DNA of 64,000 nucleotides from Didymodactylos carnosus (Eukaryota; Rotifera; Eurotatoria; Philodinida; Philodinidae): contig CAJNOQ010000029.1 of NCBI GenBank assembly GCA_905250885.1, forward strand, positions 33,477 through 97,476, given 5' to 3'. The notes beneath the pieces are model-generated. The model worked only from the letters and a program-made list of their open reading frames with translations. It was not told the DNA's origin and did no database searches. Shown piece by piece: positions 1 to 15,774 of the stretch. Position 1 is the first letter of the stretch. The number at the start of each line of letters is the position of its first letter. Both the position numbers and the translations under genes were made by a program.

Positions 1-121
1 CACACACACACAAAAAAAAAAGAAGAAGAAAAATTAATGTGTACAAAAATACTTGCATCTGAGCTTTTATCAACAAGTGGATAATATTACTTAGAGATTA
101 ATAATAATAACAATGATGAGT

Positions 122-125
122 GAGT

Positions 126-158
<33 letters not shown>
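122..158. repeat. (GA)n microsatellite
   Basis: An interrupted GA dinucleotide run. Similar GA runs lie at about 2371-2392, 7326-7342 and 13155-13169. Confidence 0.9.
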
Positions 159-3100
159 GGAAAAGTTGTTTTTTTTCTGTACCATTTTCCTCATTTATAA
201 AATAAGTAGAAACGTGATATTTGATACAATTTGGTTTTCTTCTTTTTTTTTTCAGAAAATACTTTTATTGTCGTTCACACGCATTCATAAGAGTTTTCTG
301 TATGAGTATTATTATTTTAGTAACAACACATACATTTCATTGTGATATCCTTCTAGTTAAAACAACTTTCTCTGCTTTTTTTGTGTTGCTGTTGTTGTTG
401 TTGTTACGAGATCAATAAGTAAAAAAAAAACGATTTTTTGTTTTAAATAGTCTTTGAATATATATTAACAATAATATTACAAAATGACAATTCAAATACA
501 ATGGGTTTGTTGTCTATGCCCTCTTTTATTTTTTATTTTTAACAGAAAATATAAAATATGCTTATTCTAAATGATATAGATGAAATGATTAATTAATCGA
601 AATTTCTCATGATTATTCATTCATTCACTTTAGAGTATAATGTTTACTTATAGAAATATATTTTATTTGTTAGATAGTTTTATTTTTCATTGTCTAATGC
701 TTTCTTTCTTCATTGCCATTGTTAATATGTAAACAATTCAAATTTTAAATGATAAAATTATAGATAGTAGTTAAGCATACGTGCATGAGTAATTGATACT
801 ACGTGTAATAACTATCAAATTAACGTTATATTTTAGTTAATGGTGTAAGAATAAATATATTGGGAATTAAAATTTATGCATGAACCTCTGTTTTTTTTTT
901 ATTTGTATTTGTGATGTGACGATAATGCTATAGTTGACAGCTATCAGCTAATATGTGTTATGAATCATTGATTTTAAGATTAAATTAGATCATTTGAACT
1001 TCAAACATAAAAAGATAGAATGATGTGTTTTTTTTTCTTCTTCTTTATTGTACCATGTTACAATACATATTGTTTATAATTAGTTATCTGTTCAATATTC
1101 AAAATGCGTAGAAAAAATATAAACAAGATTAAATCATAAACAAATGTTTCTTTCTAGAAATTTGAAGTGTTAGAACCACTCTCTCAATAAAAAAAAAATA
1201 GTATCAGTTAACATTTGTCATATTTGTCTATATTTGGTTGTCTTTTATTTTTGATAAAAAATGTATTCATCAAATTTAATCGAAAAGTTATTCTAAAATT
1301 CATTTTAGAAATATCTTTAATAATAAATTAAAGTCCTTGTTAATTAGCTAACATATCGGCAATAACCGTCAATCGAAAAGTGTACAGATGCATGTTAATA
1401 GGTTTATGCATACACAATAAACGTCACGTTCGCATGATTGCAAACAAAACAGAAGCATATTATGTAAATGTATGTATATATTGCGTTGTTGTTACAACAA
1501 CAACACAAACTAATGTACAATCTCTTTGTACGTGTCATGTCATTTGTAACAAAACTGATACAAGGAAATCTTGATTCAAATCAATAGTAATTTAATAGAA
1601 TGTTCATGAAAGAGTTATGACTTTTGTCTGTAAGGCTAAATAGTTAAATTATCGTTTGTAGAAAGGATATCAAAACATATATACTCTTAGAAACTTGTTT
1701 ATATATTAAAATAAATATGAGAATTCAATAACTTTTCAATTGAGATCACTATTTTTCGCCCTCATTGTCACATGGCTTTACCGCCCTCTAATATTAATCA
1801 AGACTTCCTAATTGAGACCACTTTTTTTGATAAAAAATGATCTCAATTTGGAAGATTAGTTTCATCAAATCTATATATTAGAACTATATCTAAAATCTCA
1901 ATTTATTTAATTTAAAATATAAACATTATGATAATAATAATAATACACATATTCATTTTCTCTTTTATAGATTAAACAAGATTTTCTTGTTAATCTGCGA
2001 TACTTGCTCGCAATTTGTTTTTATGATTGAATTTTTGTTGGATTTTCTCTTCTTGTCTTATCTCATTTGTTGAAATGTTTATTAGATATATTTCAAAATT
2101 ATACTCCCATTTGAGAGTATATGAGAAAACAACACTAACTGATTAACTGTCTTTTCTTTTTCCTAAACCGGATAATAAATGCGTATCAATTTTGATTTCT
2201 TTTTTTTTTCGTCGATAATATATTGGTTTTGTACATCATTCTTAGATAGATAGATAGAGAATCCATAAAGTTTGTTTTGTAATGTTCTTGATTGTCAACA
2301 ATAGAATATGTTACGCGAGTTTATGACAAAAAAAATCTAAAGACAAAGATAGACAGAGAAGACATATTTAGAGAGAGAGAGAGAGAGAGAGAATATCTTT
2401 GAAATAACATAGTGGCAGTATATGATTGATTGAATAGTTTAAATAAATATATACAGTGTCTTGAAATAATACACCAAGTATATAATTTGAAAAATGATCA
2501 ACTATTCAAGAAGTGTATATTTCTTTTCTTGCCTACATTTGTCGCGGTAATTGACGAATACTTTCATTTATCAGTTTGAATTAGATGTCATTAATTCTAG
2601 ATTACAACAATATTTTTTGCGTTTCAAAGAACATTATATTGTTTGCTTTTTTCCAGAGGTGTAGTCTTCTGGTTCTAGTATACTACAGTGTTTTCCTATA
2701 CAATCAAACTCTCACAAACGGATATTAGTTAATCTGAATTTTATGATTCTAATCTCCTAAATGTTGTAAATAATTTAGAAGACTTTAATTGTAGAGTTTG
2801 AGAAAAGGTTATTGTTTTCTCTCTCTCTCTGCAAACTCTTTTTCAAGTGTTTAATTATTTAAATGTTTCGAAACTATTTAACTAACATTTTCCTAAATTG
2901 GTTTCATATCTCACTCTACTATTACTACTACTTCTACTATTTTAGTGAATTTTAACTGATAATATTGGATCTATAAAGTATAAAATATAGTGAGTGTATT
3001 TTGATAATTTGACCAAAAAAAATATCTTTTATTCTCTACGCGACAAGCGTACAAAATAAAGTTAAAGCATTATTAAGCTTATATATGATTTATGATCTTT

Positions 3101-3672
3101 CTCTCTCTCTTTTCTCAGAATGTCAAGACAGTGAAAAATTAACTTTATTAGTTCAGGAATATAAAAGCAGCATAATACATACACAGTTTTTAACATCACA
3201 TGTCTGATAGATTTTTATTATGTTCGAAATTTTTTTCACACTTTTTTGTTTGGTTTCTCTCTATCGATTGAAATACGTCTTGTGCATATAATATATATAT
3301 ACACGTATCTGTCTGTACAACAACAACTTGAAATACCGATCATTTTAAAAGGTTAAAAGTTTTTTTATTGATCTGCTACTCTATATGACTCTGTTAGAAA
3401 TGTTAATTCTTTTTTTTTCTTTCTTGCATAATATAATATTGATTAATTTTTACTCCTTGAATGGTAACTATCAAGAGATATAGAAACACTATCTTATAAA
3501 AGAAAGACAAAGGTAAATCCTAATGTGCCAAACTTCTAAAGAAAAATGAGCGTTTTTTTTTTCTTCTTCTCTCCTTTCGCTTACATTTCTTTTTTTAACT
3601 TTTTTATATACGTTATTAGCATGGTATTGTTCTTATTTCCCATTTCTTTCTCTTCTTCATGACGGTGGTGGT

Positions 3673-3702
3673 GATAATAATAATAATAATAATAATAATA
3701 AC
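3673..3702. repeat. (TAA)n microsatellite
   Basis: About ten uninterrupted ATA/TAA trinucleotide units, preceded by GGT repeats. Confidence 0.9.
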
Positions 3703-6700
3703 TAATAACTAATAATATTTTCAAGTTGTCGTTGTCTCATCATTCTATAATCGTGTATACATTAATCAGTTTTTGCTTCTTCTTTTTTTTTTTTCTTTTT
3801 TTCCAATGTAGGAGTCAGGTAAAAAATAGTCACTTAGCTATGGTGTAGAAAGAAGCTAGACAGTAACAAAATGAAATTTCATCACCATGTTTAATAAAAA
3901 TGTGCTAATTTATATGCTTCATAATAATACATATATATTTTTTTTCTCTTCTTTCACTTATAATAGTGATTTTAGTTAGTATAAATATTTTATTATATAT
4001 AAAATATTATACAATATAAATAAGATGTTGATTATAAAACACTAACTAATTTAAGAATAATTATGAATTAAAAAAAATTTAAATATATTTAAAAAAGAAA
4101 ACAAATTATTGATTGTGTTTTTCAAGTATTCTACTAAAAATTTTGTCCAGTAAAATACATATTTACTGTACATACTATCGTGTTATGATACTACTATTAC
4201 AACAAGTTATTTAATATAATGAGAAAATAATTATAAATGATCAACACCTTATTGTTATGAGAAAAGAAAGATTGCCATGTCCTTGTACATTATACAATTC
4301 TATTTAGTGAAAATAATTGTCTGACAGTTTTCTATATGTTATCTAATAGAATAGAAATTTTGCATAACAATAGAAGGATTTTCAACATTTAATTATGATT
4401 TCATTAGATCAACATCTATTATTTAATTCTTTTTACACATCATCTCCTACCTCGCCTACTCCTTTCAAATATCAGAATAACAGAGTATATCAGCTAATTT
4501 CAAGATTAAAGTCGATATTCATTAGCTAAATCAGTTTAACTCTAGTCTATCTTTCTTCGAAGGTATAAACATCTTTAATAGAAGGTCTCGTCAGAACGTA
4601 TTTTTTTCTGCATTATGCATCAATTTAAATCAAACAAAATGTTTAGAAATCAAGGCTGTTGACATAAATAAAGTATGATAATATAACTCAAGCTCAAATT
4701 CTGAATTTAGGTTGTCTACGGAGTAGCCTTTTTATGTGTTTGAAAAATAGTTTGAAAAATTTGTACTTGTATCATTATAAACTAGACATCTCGATCTAGA
4801 AATAAATAATCAGGGCACTTTTTAACATTTCATTTTTATTGCTTTCGTGCAATTCAATTTTCCGTTTGAACTGTCTTTTTCTGCTTGGTAAAATGCAATT
4901 TTATCGAAAATAAAAGAAACATTAAACGATTAGTCTCAGTTGTTGTGTTCTACGACTAATTTTAGTTTACTTTGTGTCGTTGAGTTGTCTAAAGCGAACT
5001 TTAACAGAGTTGTTCTTATATTATAAAGACTATAATTTTATACGAATGCAAAAAAAAGAATTGATGAAGCATATAGACAATAGTCGTTTTTTAGCATTCC
5101 CAATTTCTACGACTTTTACAGGGCTGTTATAAAAGACTATAAAAAAAAAGAAGAAGAAAAACGATCGTAGAGCATAAAGCAATACAACTTCTGAAATTGT
5201 ATCATGAAAAATTGTATGTATTCATTAAACTTCACACATCCTGTTTGACTATTTATTCATGTAAAAAAAAATTGAAAATCTTAACGATATGGAAGATGTC
5301 TACTTTTTTTTATGATAACATAAAAAACAAAAGATAGAAAATATTGTGTATTTTTAATATGTGAATATCATCATAAGTCGTTCAAAGAGTTCACTAAGAA
5401 TATTAAATGTTTTAAAAGTTTGATTAGAAGCAAGTTTTTTTTTTTTTTTTTGCATCTCTTTATTTTCTTTTTTACATTATGTTAATATTCTGTAACACAT
5501 GCACTTATAATTCATAATAAATTCTCAAAACAATATGGTAAAAATAAAGTTCTCTTATAATTTTTTTTCTCTTAGTATCGCTTTTTAGACAAAGAAAATA
5601 TATGTATATAGGAATAACTTTTCTTGTTCACATATAAATTTCTTTTTCTTTTTTTTTTTTTTCTTTTCTTTTCATTTTTGATGTTAACTCATTCTTTCAA
5701 ACAAACAATGATATTGCTTGAAGGAGAGATTTAAACATGCAAAGGTTATTTCTTGATATAATAATCGAAACCTGGAATTTTATAAAATCATATATAAAAT
5801 GAAAGTACATATACACATATAATGATGGAGGAGGTCCAATTGTTCTTTCTCATTTTGATGAATAGTCTGAGAACAATTACAATCATAACGTTTGCCTTGA
5901 GATGGGGATAATAACTATAGATATCCACTTGTTATTCATCAAAGAAAATAATAATTAAAAATAAATGAAAAGAGATGTAGAAGAACCATCAACACTACTA
6001 CCACCTTCAATTATAATCTATTGAGCGTAAAACCAATTCTTATTTTTATTATTGTCAATGAAAAAAAAAAAAAAAAACCCGGTTTTTTTTGGTTTTTTCT
6101 TTATCGAATTTGTATTGTTACATATATATTTCGAAAGATTTTTACTTCTCGTTTTTCTTTCTTTTTTTTACGATTGTATATATAATATCCACAACATGGA
6201 TTCATTTGAGAGCAAAAACAAAATATTCTCGAATTGGTACAAATGTTTTTCGTTTTATGTGCTTTTGTATTTATTCAAATAAAAACATACTGTCAAAGAA
6301 AACACCTTTTTCTACTATTTGCTATTTAATGATAGGAAAAGAGAGTGACATAGAGAAGTATTTCTTTGAACATGTCACACATGTTGTTTTACGAGATAAA
6401 AATAAGTGTATAGCGTGATTCTTGTTAAAGAAATATATTCTCAGAATAAATTTATTAAATTGAACAATAGTAGATAAAATATAAGAAATAAAAAGAATTT
6501 TTTCTTTTTTATGGATGAATAACGCCTATTAAAATGAACAAATGAATGTAAAAACGATTAAATCTTCTTACAAGAAGGATATCTGTACATCTTTTCTTCA
6601 AAAGCAAAAAAAGAAAGAAAATAGATAACGACATTTATTTTTATGTATAATGGGTCAATACATATGAAAGGTGATTTTCTTTTTTTCTTTTTAGTGAATA

Positions 6701-7070
6701 ATCTCTAGTTTTTTTGAAATAATAATAATAAAAACAGAAAAAACAACAACATAATTTTCATTGTTGATATTTGAATTTTTTAACACCTAGTTAAGTGCAT
6801 TTATTATCGTAAAAAATGTCTTCATCATTGTATTATGTACTACAATCGTTTATCAGAATAGAAAAGAATAAAAACACAGTAATAGAAATAGAAAAAAAGA
6901 AAAAAAGAAGAGAACTAGTTAAAAATAAAAAATGTCGTCAATAGAAAGAATGCTATCAATGATAAGGTAATCATTCAATATCTACCATTTATCTCTTATG
7001 TTGCTTGTCGCTGTTGTGGATAAAAAATGAGATGTCAACAGAATTTGATTCATACATAAAAGGTGTGCGA

Positions 7071-7082
<12 letters not shown>

Positions 7083-7108
<26 letters not shown>

Positions 7109-7109
7109 A
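7083..7109. repeat. (TA)n microsatellite
   Basis: An uninterrupted TA run. A similar run lies at 10006-10033 and another at 58583-58602. Confidence 0.9.
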
Positions 7110-9837
7110 AGAACTAAATAATTGAATAATAATAATATTTTGACGACTATGTCACCATTTGTGAGAGAAAAACCTTCGGTTAATAATCGCTGAAAGTTTG
7201 TCGATCAATATATAGACTTCAAGTCAATAAAGAAAACTCAATTTTTATATATTCAATGATAGAATAGTTTCCAAATTTATCCAAAATAAGAAAGAATCTT
7301 TCTGTCTACCTTAGATTATCATGTTAGAGAGAGAGAGAGAGAATACTAACTATATCAATGTTGTGTATATAGTTCAAATTATCTACTTTTATACTAAATT
7401 TATCGTTTCTATTCACAAAGTCTCATAGTTTTACTAAAATATAATTTTAACAGTAAGATATTTCAATAAATCTATTTTTAATAAAAATTTAAATGAACAC
7501 AAAAAATTTATGTCATATCATAATAAATAGAATAAATAATAGCACTACTCTCTTTTTATATTAGAATGATAATTTTTTGGACAATAAACCGCGTCAAACT
7601 TTTTCTTGGTGTTTTTCTTTATGTCACTTGAATTTTAAAGAAAAACATATCATTGCATGTGTTCATTTTACTTATTAAAAAAAGAAGAGCATTTACTTGG
7701 CAAGAAAAAAAAAGAAGAAGAAGAAGAAATACTGAAAGATGAAAAAAAAATAATAAAGAATGGAAGAAAAGAGAACAGAAGGAAGAAGATAAGACATCTT
7801 ATGGATGAAATCTGTACTTTTCAGAAGCTCAAATGATAACAGAGATAGATATTTAAAAAGTTAACTTGTTCCATTGTAACGGTTAGTAAAATTTTCAAAC
7901 ATATTTATCGTTTAAATGAGTAGGATATCATTTTTATTTTATTTAGAATCTAATTTTTAATTGTTAAAATGTACTAATCAAAAGTTGACTTATTTTTCAT
8001 AAATCGTAAATAAAGGAGTATATGAATGCTTATTTTAGAGAAAACCTTGAAATGAAACTATTGATGTGTGTTACTTAAGTGATAAAATCAAAAACTGATT
8101 CGAATAATATAAAATTTGCTTTTCTTTTCGTTTTTTTTTATTAATTTAGATTATTTAGAGATTTTGAACTTGATTAAAAAAGATATTATTTATTTTTTTT
8201 GTTTCAATTTTCATTTTTCCCATTGTTATACTATAAAATAGGGATTACTGAACATTTTTAGTGGTTTAACTTCTTGTCTAAGTTTTAGTCAGCTTTCTTC
8301 TTCTTCTTTTCTTTTTCATCTCTAGTATCTATCTACTTTATTGTCATTCATTCGTGTATATATGTGTTTCTTTAGTTAGTCATCATAAATTATTTTCTCC
8401 TTTGTACTATATACCAATGGCATCTGACATTTATATTGTTTTAAAAACTAGAGAGAGAAAAAAAAAAAAAAAAAAAAAGATGTTGTTTAAAAAATAATAA
8501 GTTGTTGAATATAAAGAATGGGGGAGGAAAGAAGAACCTTCTGTATATAAATATATATATTAAAGAGTAATATAAAAGAAAAAAGGTGAATTTGTCTTTT
8601 GTATTACATACCGTATGATATACATTTTCAAAAAATTATAATATTTAGTGTGTAATATTACAAGGAAAAATGAGGAAAATGAACAAAAAAGGAAGAAAAG
8701 AAAAGTGAATATAATAATAATTCTCAAATCAAAACAAAAGAGAGATTTTACAACAAAAGAACATGATTATATGACGATGAATTTTCAGATTTCCTAAGAA
8801 TAAGGTATAGATAGAAAGAAGATGTTTAGTGATAGAGAAAAATTAGAACAAAAAGACTAAAAATTGTCCGACCGAATACTGTACTAAAGTAGACATCACA
8901 CAATAATGTTAAAAATAGCAGAAAAAAAAAGAGAAGAGACAGAACAAGCTTATTTACATCAACTATTCTCTACTAATCATTTAAAAACTTTCAACAAACT
9001 CCTTTGTTACTTGCTGTTAATAGATTATTTCAAGGTATTATTTTGTAATAAACTCTAATATTAAACTATTGAACATCTGTCTTAAATTTCTTTTATTTGA
9101 GAAAAGAATTACATCATTTTCTCCATTTAACTATATAATTAATAATAGTTATCATTTTCATTTTAAATACATCATATAATATGAAAAGTCTCGTTTTAAG
9201 ATCATTTGGATAAACGTAGAAATATTGTATAACTCGACTATATCAACAATAAGTTATCTATAAGAAAATGAGATGTTAGATTTTAATTTACAACTTCTTA
9301 ATTCTCTAAAAAGTAAAAATTAATAAAACTTTGAAAAGAGATAGATATCGTTAGCGGTAATCAACAGGGTTTTTTTTGTGTTTCTTCTTCAATACTATTA
9401 TTGATACGTTAGAAATAATCAATTTTGTATTTTTTTGTTGTTTATTGATAAAAAAAATACCATCGTTAACAGCAGTCGAAGTAAAACTGCCTAAATGACT
9501 ACTGGGTTTTGTCTATTCATTTTCTTCTTTTTTCTTTTTTTTTGTTGATGAGGAACATGAAGTTATTACATTGTTCTTTTCATTATGATTATTATTTTAA
9601 AAAAATCGAGTGAATATAGATTTTCATATAGTCACTTACTCACGACTGTACACCATCATTTCATACTGTATATAGATGTTTACTCACGCGTGAAAATAGA
9701 AACACACACATACTCAGCTATGAACAAAGAAGTGGATGAATTTTTCTTTCCTTCTTCTCTCCCCTTCTTATTGTACAATATACAATAGAATATTAATAAA
9801 GAAAAAAAAAAAAGAGACAAATAGAAAAAAAAACACA

Positions 9838-9861
9838 TACACACACACACACACACACACA
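9838..9861. repeat. (AC)n microsatellite
   Basis: An uninterrupted AC run of about 12 units. It creates spurious poly-CV frames on the minus strand, which I did not annotate as genes. Confidence 0.9.
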
Positions 9862-12800
9862 TACGAAAAATAATAACAACAATATTTTATTCGTAACGCG
9901 ACATAGAATACCTGTACATCCAAAAAAATATATTAAAGAAACAATATGCAAGTAATATAAAACAACAAAAAAACGAAATAATAAACCCAAACTATTACTG
10001 CAACATTATATATATATATATATATATATATATTCATTTTCAAAAAAACAACAGTCGTTACTTATTTTGTTACAAGTAAAAAGTTGTATGTTATGAAATA
10101 AATAAAAAAAGAGAGAAAAACGACGATAGTTGCTGCTGTTACTACTGCTAGCGATTAAAGCAAACGATATTGTAGTTTGAAACAAAATATCTCAAGGATA
10201 AAATAACATTTTTAACGAGTTCAAATTTAAGGATAATATATTGTCCTAAACCAGAAAAAAAAAAGTAAGTTCTTTTGCTCTTTGTTAATCATTTTAAATT
10301 AGTGACATCTTAGAATAGATTAATTCTCAACTGTTATCAACTTATTTAAGTTTTATACTAAATTAATATCATTTTGGATCTTTAAAATTAGATAAATCAC
10401 AGGTAGAATTGATATTTATCATTTTGATTTTATATTACATCTTCTTCTTCGCGTATCTTACTCTAACAATCGTTTGACATGCACCTTACTTTTTGTTTCT
10501 TCCATCTCATTGAAAGATCGATAAATCTATCTGTTTGATTTTAGAATGCTAGGTCTTTGTATCATTCATTTTATTTCTATAGCAGACGAAGAAGTTCATA
10601 TGCATCTCTGTTGTTTTGCGTTCATCATTCTTTATAAGGTTACGAATATTTTTACGACAAATCATCAAGGTATTCTTTATTCTACTTTCATTCATTAAGA
10701 TAGCTCAGCATCTCTACTAGACACTAATAAATTCTCTTCAAAATTGTAGATACACCTATATTAAGATGCAGATAATTATCTATCTTAAATAAGATATTTT
10801 ATTCTATCTTATTTTTTTTCCCGTCGTCTTTTAAGGTGGATGGAATTAGCTAATTTGCAATTGATTTAAGCATTTTATTTTAAAATGGATTTCTTTTTAC
10901 AGTACATGGAAGCCAAAACTCTATAGGAATTAGTGAGGCGTGATAAATTCGCGTTCATCACCTGGAAAAAAGATTATTAACAGTGTGGCTTACGTAACAG
11001 GTCTTATCGACAAAAATAGTGTTAGTCATTGTTCACAATTTAATTCTTTTCTTTTCAATATGTGCAAAAGATTACATCCTGCAAAATTGACAGTGATAGC
11101 TTCATTTTCTAGAATTTTTCTCTATTGTTCAACATTGTGAACATCTTTTTATCACGTGAATAGACAAATTTGTCCGTTAAGTCCTATAGGTTAACTTTCC
11201 GCCTGTAGTCATTGGATCGTATCGCCGAAAAGAACGTTCTAAACTTCTTCATCCATTCTACTCTATTAGAAATCGATAGGATACGGAAAAGATCAGATGT
11301 TTTCGTATCATTTATTGTTTGTTAAAACAATAAAAGTTTTTTTATATTCTATTTATAAATAAAGTGACACTTGATGTCAAGCATTTTTTTCGTTCAGTGT
11401 AAATCCTAAACTGGAGCATTCAGAAACAATCAAATCATCAGATTTTCAATTTGACAGCAATAAGGTGTATTTTTCTTTTTTTTTCTCTTTTTTTTTCTTT
11501 TTCTTTTCTTCTTTTTTTTTTGAATCAGAAAAAAAAATAAAAAGATGAACATAGTTTTTCACTTCTTCTCTTCTTGCTTTTAATTCCATTTTTTAAAATA
11601 TTTAAGAAGACCCATATTACAAATAATAAGAGAACGTCTGTATGATAGTAAATCATATTGTTAAATTAATTTTAGATTAGTTCAATTTAAAGTCTTTAAA
11701 ACTGACATTATATCGACTATCTAATTTCTTTCATGTTGAGCTTTATGATAATTATAATCTATACGATATTTAATGTTTTATTTCCTGTCACAAGTTGTTT
11801 TATGATATGTATCTAGGACAGCATAAATATTTGTTTCATGTTTTCTTCTCTCTATTTTTCTTTTTGTTATTTGAATGATATACAGAATTTTCATCAATCT
11901 TCTTTTTGTCACAGCTGCCTCGCGCCGTGAAAGACAGAAAAAAAAAAAGAATTGTTTAAAAACAATAGAACACACACAAAGTGTGACAATATCAATTAAT
12001 AATAAAAAAAAAAAAAAAAAATAAAATCATAGTAGCAAGATATTATGTTATTTAAAAAAAGTGACATATATTCCTACTCTCAACAGTACAGAGAATTTTA
12101 TTATGAAAAAAGATTTTCCGCTTGAAAAAATAATCCTTTAGTAACATTCCATACAATGATAGAATAAATGGTTTGTATTTTATATTTTCAATAAACAAAG
12201 AAAATTCATATTGTTCATAAACAAAAATATTCAACAAAGTGAAGCCTGTGGGTAAAAAATGTTCTAGAAAACAATCGTATGTCTTATAGGTTATGTAGTA
12301 AAAAAAAAAATAATAGTTAGGATAGAGATGAAACATGTTTGACTCGATAAATCTTTTGTTTCTCTTCGTACTCTATTATCCTAGAAAAAAATGATACAAC
12401 AATATATTAAAAAAACAGAAAAAAATACGCTTTTTGACAAGATAAGTTACTAGAATAAAAATTTTTAGTGAAAAGAATTTTTAAAGTTATTGAAATAGAA
12501 TAATTTATATTTAAGATGATATATCTTTAACATGTTAATTACGAGACTAAGACCATCAATTATTGAAGATGCCTCTATCATATTTTTATATTTTATTTTA
12601 TTTTGATTCGAGAGTCGTCATCGTCGTCTCATTGATCACCCGTGTAAGTAGGTAGAAATAGTTTCTTCTTTTCGATTGTAGATATCTTTCACACATCATT
12701 AAATCTCCTTGATTATTCATATTTACTATTGAAATGCGTATATATATATATATATATGTATCAAATATACTGAACAAAGACGAAAGATTTTCTATTGAAG

Positions 12801-12923
12801 AGTAAATTACCATTATTATGCGTACCTACATAGACCTATATAGATTTTTGATATTAAAGAGTCTAAAATGTATGTAAAAAGGTAGATCGTCGTTTGTTTT
12901 AGTTGAAATGAAAAAAAGAGATT

Positions 12924-12948
12924 TTCTCTCTCTCTCTCTCTCTCTCTT
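12924..12948. repeat. (TC)n microsatellite
   Basis: A TC dinucleotide run of about 12 units. Confidence 0.9.
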
Positions 12949-15750
12949 TCTCCCTCGTTCCGTTATGTACAAAAATAATAATAGTAATAATAATAATTAC
13001 GACACCAGAGCATGTTGATTTTACCAATTTTATGAGGTTTCATTCTCTCTGTTTTTCTAAAAGAAATACCTAAATGTAAATAATAAATGTTTGTACATAA
13101 TAGTAAATGTACATAATCGATCTTATATATATCGTAGGTAGACGCCATAAAAAGAGAGAGAGAGAGAGAAAAGAGAAGAATTGGTCATAAATAAAATACA
13201 AATTCAATAACTGATACATATTAGTAAGTGTGAAGAAATTTTTTATTAAATAAAAATACATACATACATAGAGTATTATAGATTTATTTCACTCGATTGA
13301 CCTTCCTTCTGTCATTGATATCGTCTTAAAATGAACAAAATGAAATAAAGACGTATAACTAGTCACAACTATACTTAGAAAAAAGAAAAATCAATTTTAA
13401 ATAGAACAAGAAAAAAGAAAAAGAAGAGTTTTGAAGGATAAAAAAAATTGTTATATATTTAGAGTTTAATGTTTTTTTTCATAGAAAAAAAAAAAAAAAA
13501 TGTTAAAATTTCGTTAAAATAGATTTGTTCATAGGGTTTTTTTTTTTTTGAGTAAATAATTGACGATGCAGTCACCTGTATAATGGCAGACATAGGATTC
13601 TGATCGAAATAGTTTTCTTGTCTCAAAATCTTAAGGGAATCAATATGTGATGATTTAGTTAGGAAGTGATGTACATTTTTCTTCTTTTTTTTTTTTTTCT
13701 TCTTCTTTAATAATATGTGTATATATTTGATAAACGCGCTCTCTTTATCTAATAATCGATAACTTTATTCAATCATTCACTTTTGTAAGGTTTCATCACT
13801 ACGACTAATGGCCGATTAGTTGTTGTTATAATAGGGTGTATTATATGTCGTGTTTAAAAAAGATATTTTAATAAGATTGATTGTTCATATACGATGATGA
13901 GAAATAACAGGGAAAAAAAATCTTTCTTTTTATATGTACGATGTAATCTCTATTTATAAAAGGTAAATCTATTTTAAATATGCCCCATCCATCGTTTTTC
14001 ATGAAATAAAATATAAAAAAAAAAAAAAGAAGAATAATTAGAAAAGAAAAGAATATTCAATCATAAATTATTTAATAATTATTAAAAAAAATTGTGATCA
14101 TATTTATTCAATCAAACCTATCTTTTCAATGTGTACTATTTCAAGGACACAAGAAAATAATCGACGACAAATGAAAACATGATAATTATCACACACACAA
14201 ATCGTTTTTGAGTAAGCTTCATTGATTTTCTTATCATATCAGATTGAGTTATATTGTGTAAAAAAGAAAAAAGAGAAGAAAAGTTTACTAACCAACAGGT
14301 TTCAGGATTAAAAATAGAATAGAGGTATGTAGTAGCATCGTATACAAGAAACATAGAGAACATAAATTTTATTTATAATGCTAAATATTCAAATATATTC
14401 TGTTTTTTTTTCTTGAATATATACGATTATAACCACACACACATACAGTAGTTTGCTTCATTTTCTTTTTTCAATAGAAAAAAGAAAAATAGTTGCAGTT
14501 ACTTTAAAGAGAGAACAAAGAACAAAAGCATAATATCCTTACCTATTTATACATAATTGATCAGAGTACACTTTGTTCGATTTCAGAAGAATAATTCTTC
14601 AAAATTTGATGTGTTTGAATAAACGTTTTTCATTATTCATTTCGGTGGTACACATTATACTATACTCAAATGCGTTCGTTGTTCCTAATTTTCTATTCAT
14701 TGTAGTGAGGACGAGCATAAGATTATAAACGATAGATGAATGGAAAAATGCTGTCAACCAATTTGTTGTTGTATCAAACTATAAACACTGAAGAGAGAGA
14801 GAGGAAAAGGATGACAGACGGCTACGATCTTTTTCAAATCATTCAAATTTTTGTCATTATCAATAATCTTTGAAAATTTTTGTTTTCTTACTAATGAAAC
14901 ATATAAAAAATTAACTAGAAAAACATTGTTTTACAGTTTTTAAGAAAACAAACAGTCAGATCTTTCTCATACATTTTTGATCGTGTCTTTGTCAAAAATT
15001 TGAAGACTCTCAGCATCCAAGTAAACAGTTTCTACAACAGTATCAGAAATTTGTATGATATAGGGTAAAATCGATCGTACACTTAATTTTTCTAGACTGT
15101 ATACTTATCGATTCAATATTTAAATATACAAAAATATCTATAAAATATTAAGTAAAAGAAAACGAAAAGTGAAGAAAATAACAGTGAAATATTTTAAACA
15201 ATGAACTTGATGGTCTATTGTTATTTTTTCGTCTATTTGCTCATATTATTTTAAAACCACTTGATCAAAGTGAAATAAAATAATATATAGAATAAAATAT
15301 GAGATCGATTTCAATATGAACAAATTTTATCCTTGTGTGGCTTCAGTAAACGATTTTAAAATATAAAAAGATTTTTTTTTTTTCTTTTTTTCTCTCCTTT
15401 TTTTACTGAATCTCGTGTCAAGACAAATATAAGACACTGAAATAAGATTTAATCTCGATCAAATTTGATGGTCTTCTCTTAGAGTGTAAAGAACAATAGA
15501 AGATCAATATTGTTGTTACTGTTACTAACAATAATAACACGTATAAAATGCTTAGTTATGATGTTTGTTAACGTGTGTTATATTTCAATTTTCAATTGTC
15601 ATTCATCATTGATCCTATTTTCATATTTGTGATAATCATTTACTAAATAGTTGTTGTTCTTCTTCTTTGCTTTTATTACAGAAAACATTTTCTTTTTTCT
15701 CTATATTTTGAAGATAATTTTTTATTAATATTATTTATTAGGATTTTTCT

Positions 15751-15774
15751 CATCATCATCATCATCATCATCAT
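15751..15774. repeat. (CAT)n microsatellite
   Basis: Eight uninterrupted CAT units, about 670 bp upstream of the SoxD start codon. Confidence 0.9.

Noticed and set aside
9680-9990. Minus-strand frames rich in CV and F
   Set aside because: They are produced by the AC microsatellite and poly-purine runs and have no domain or splice support.
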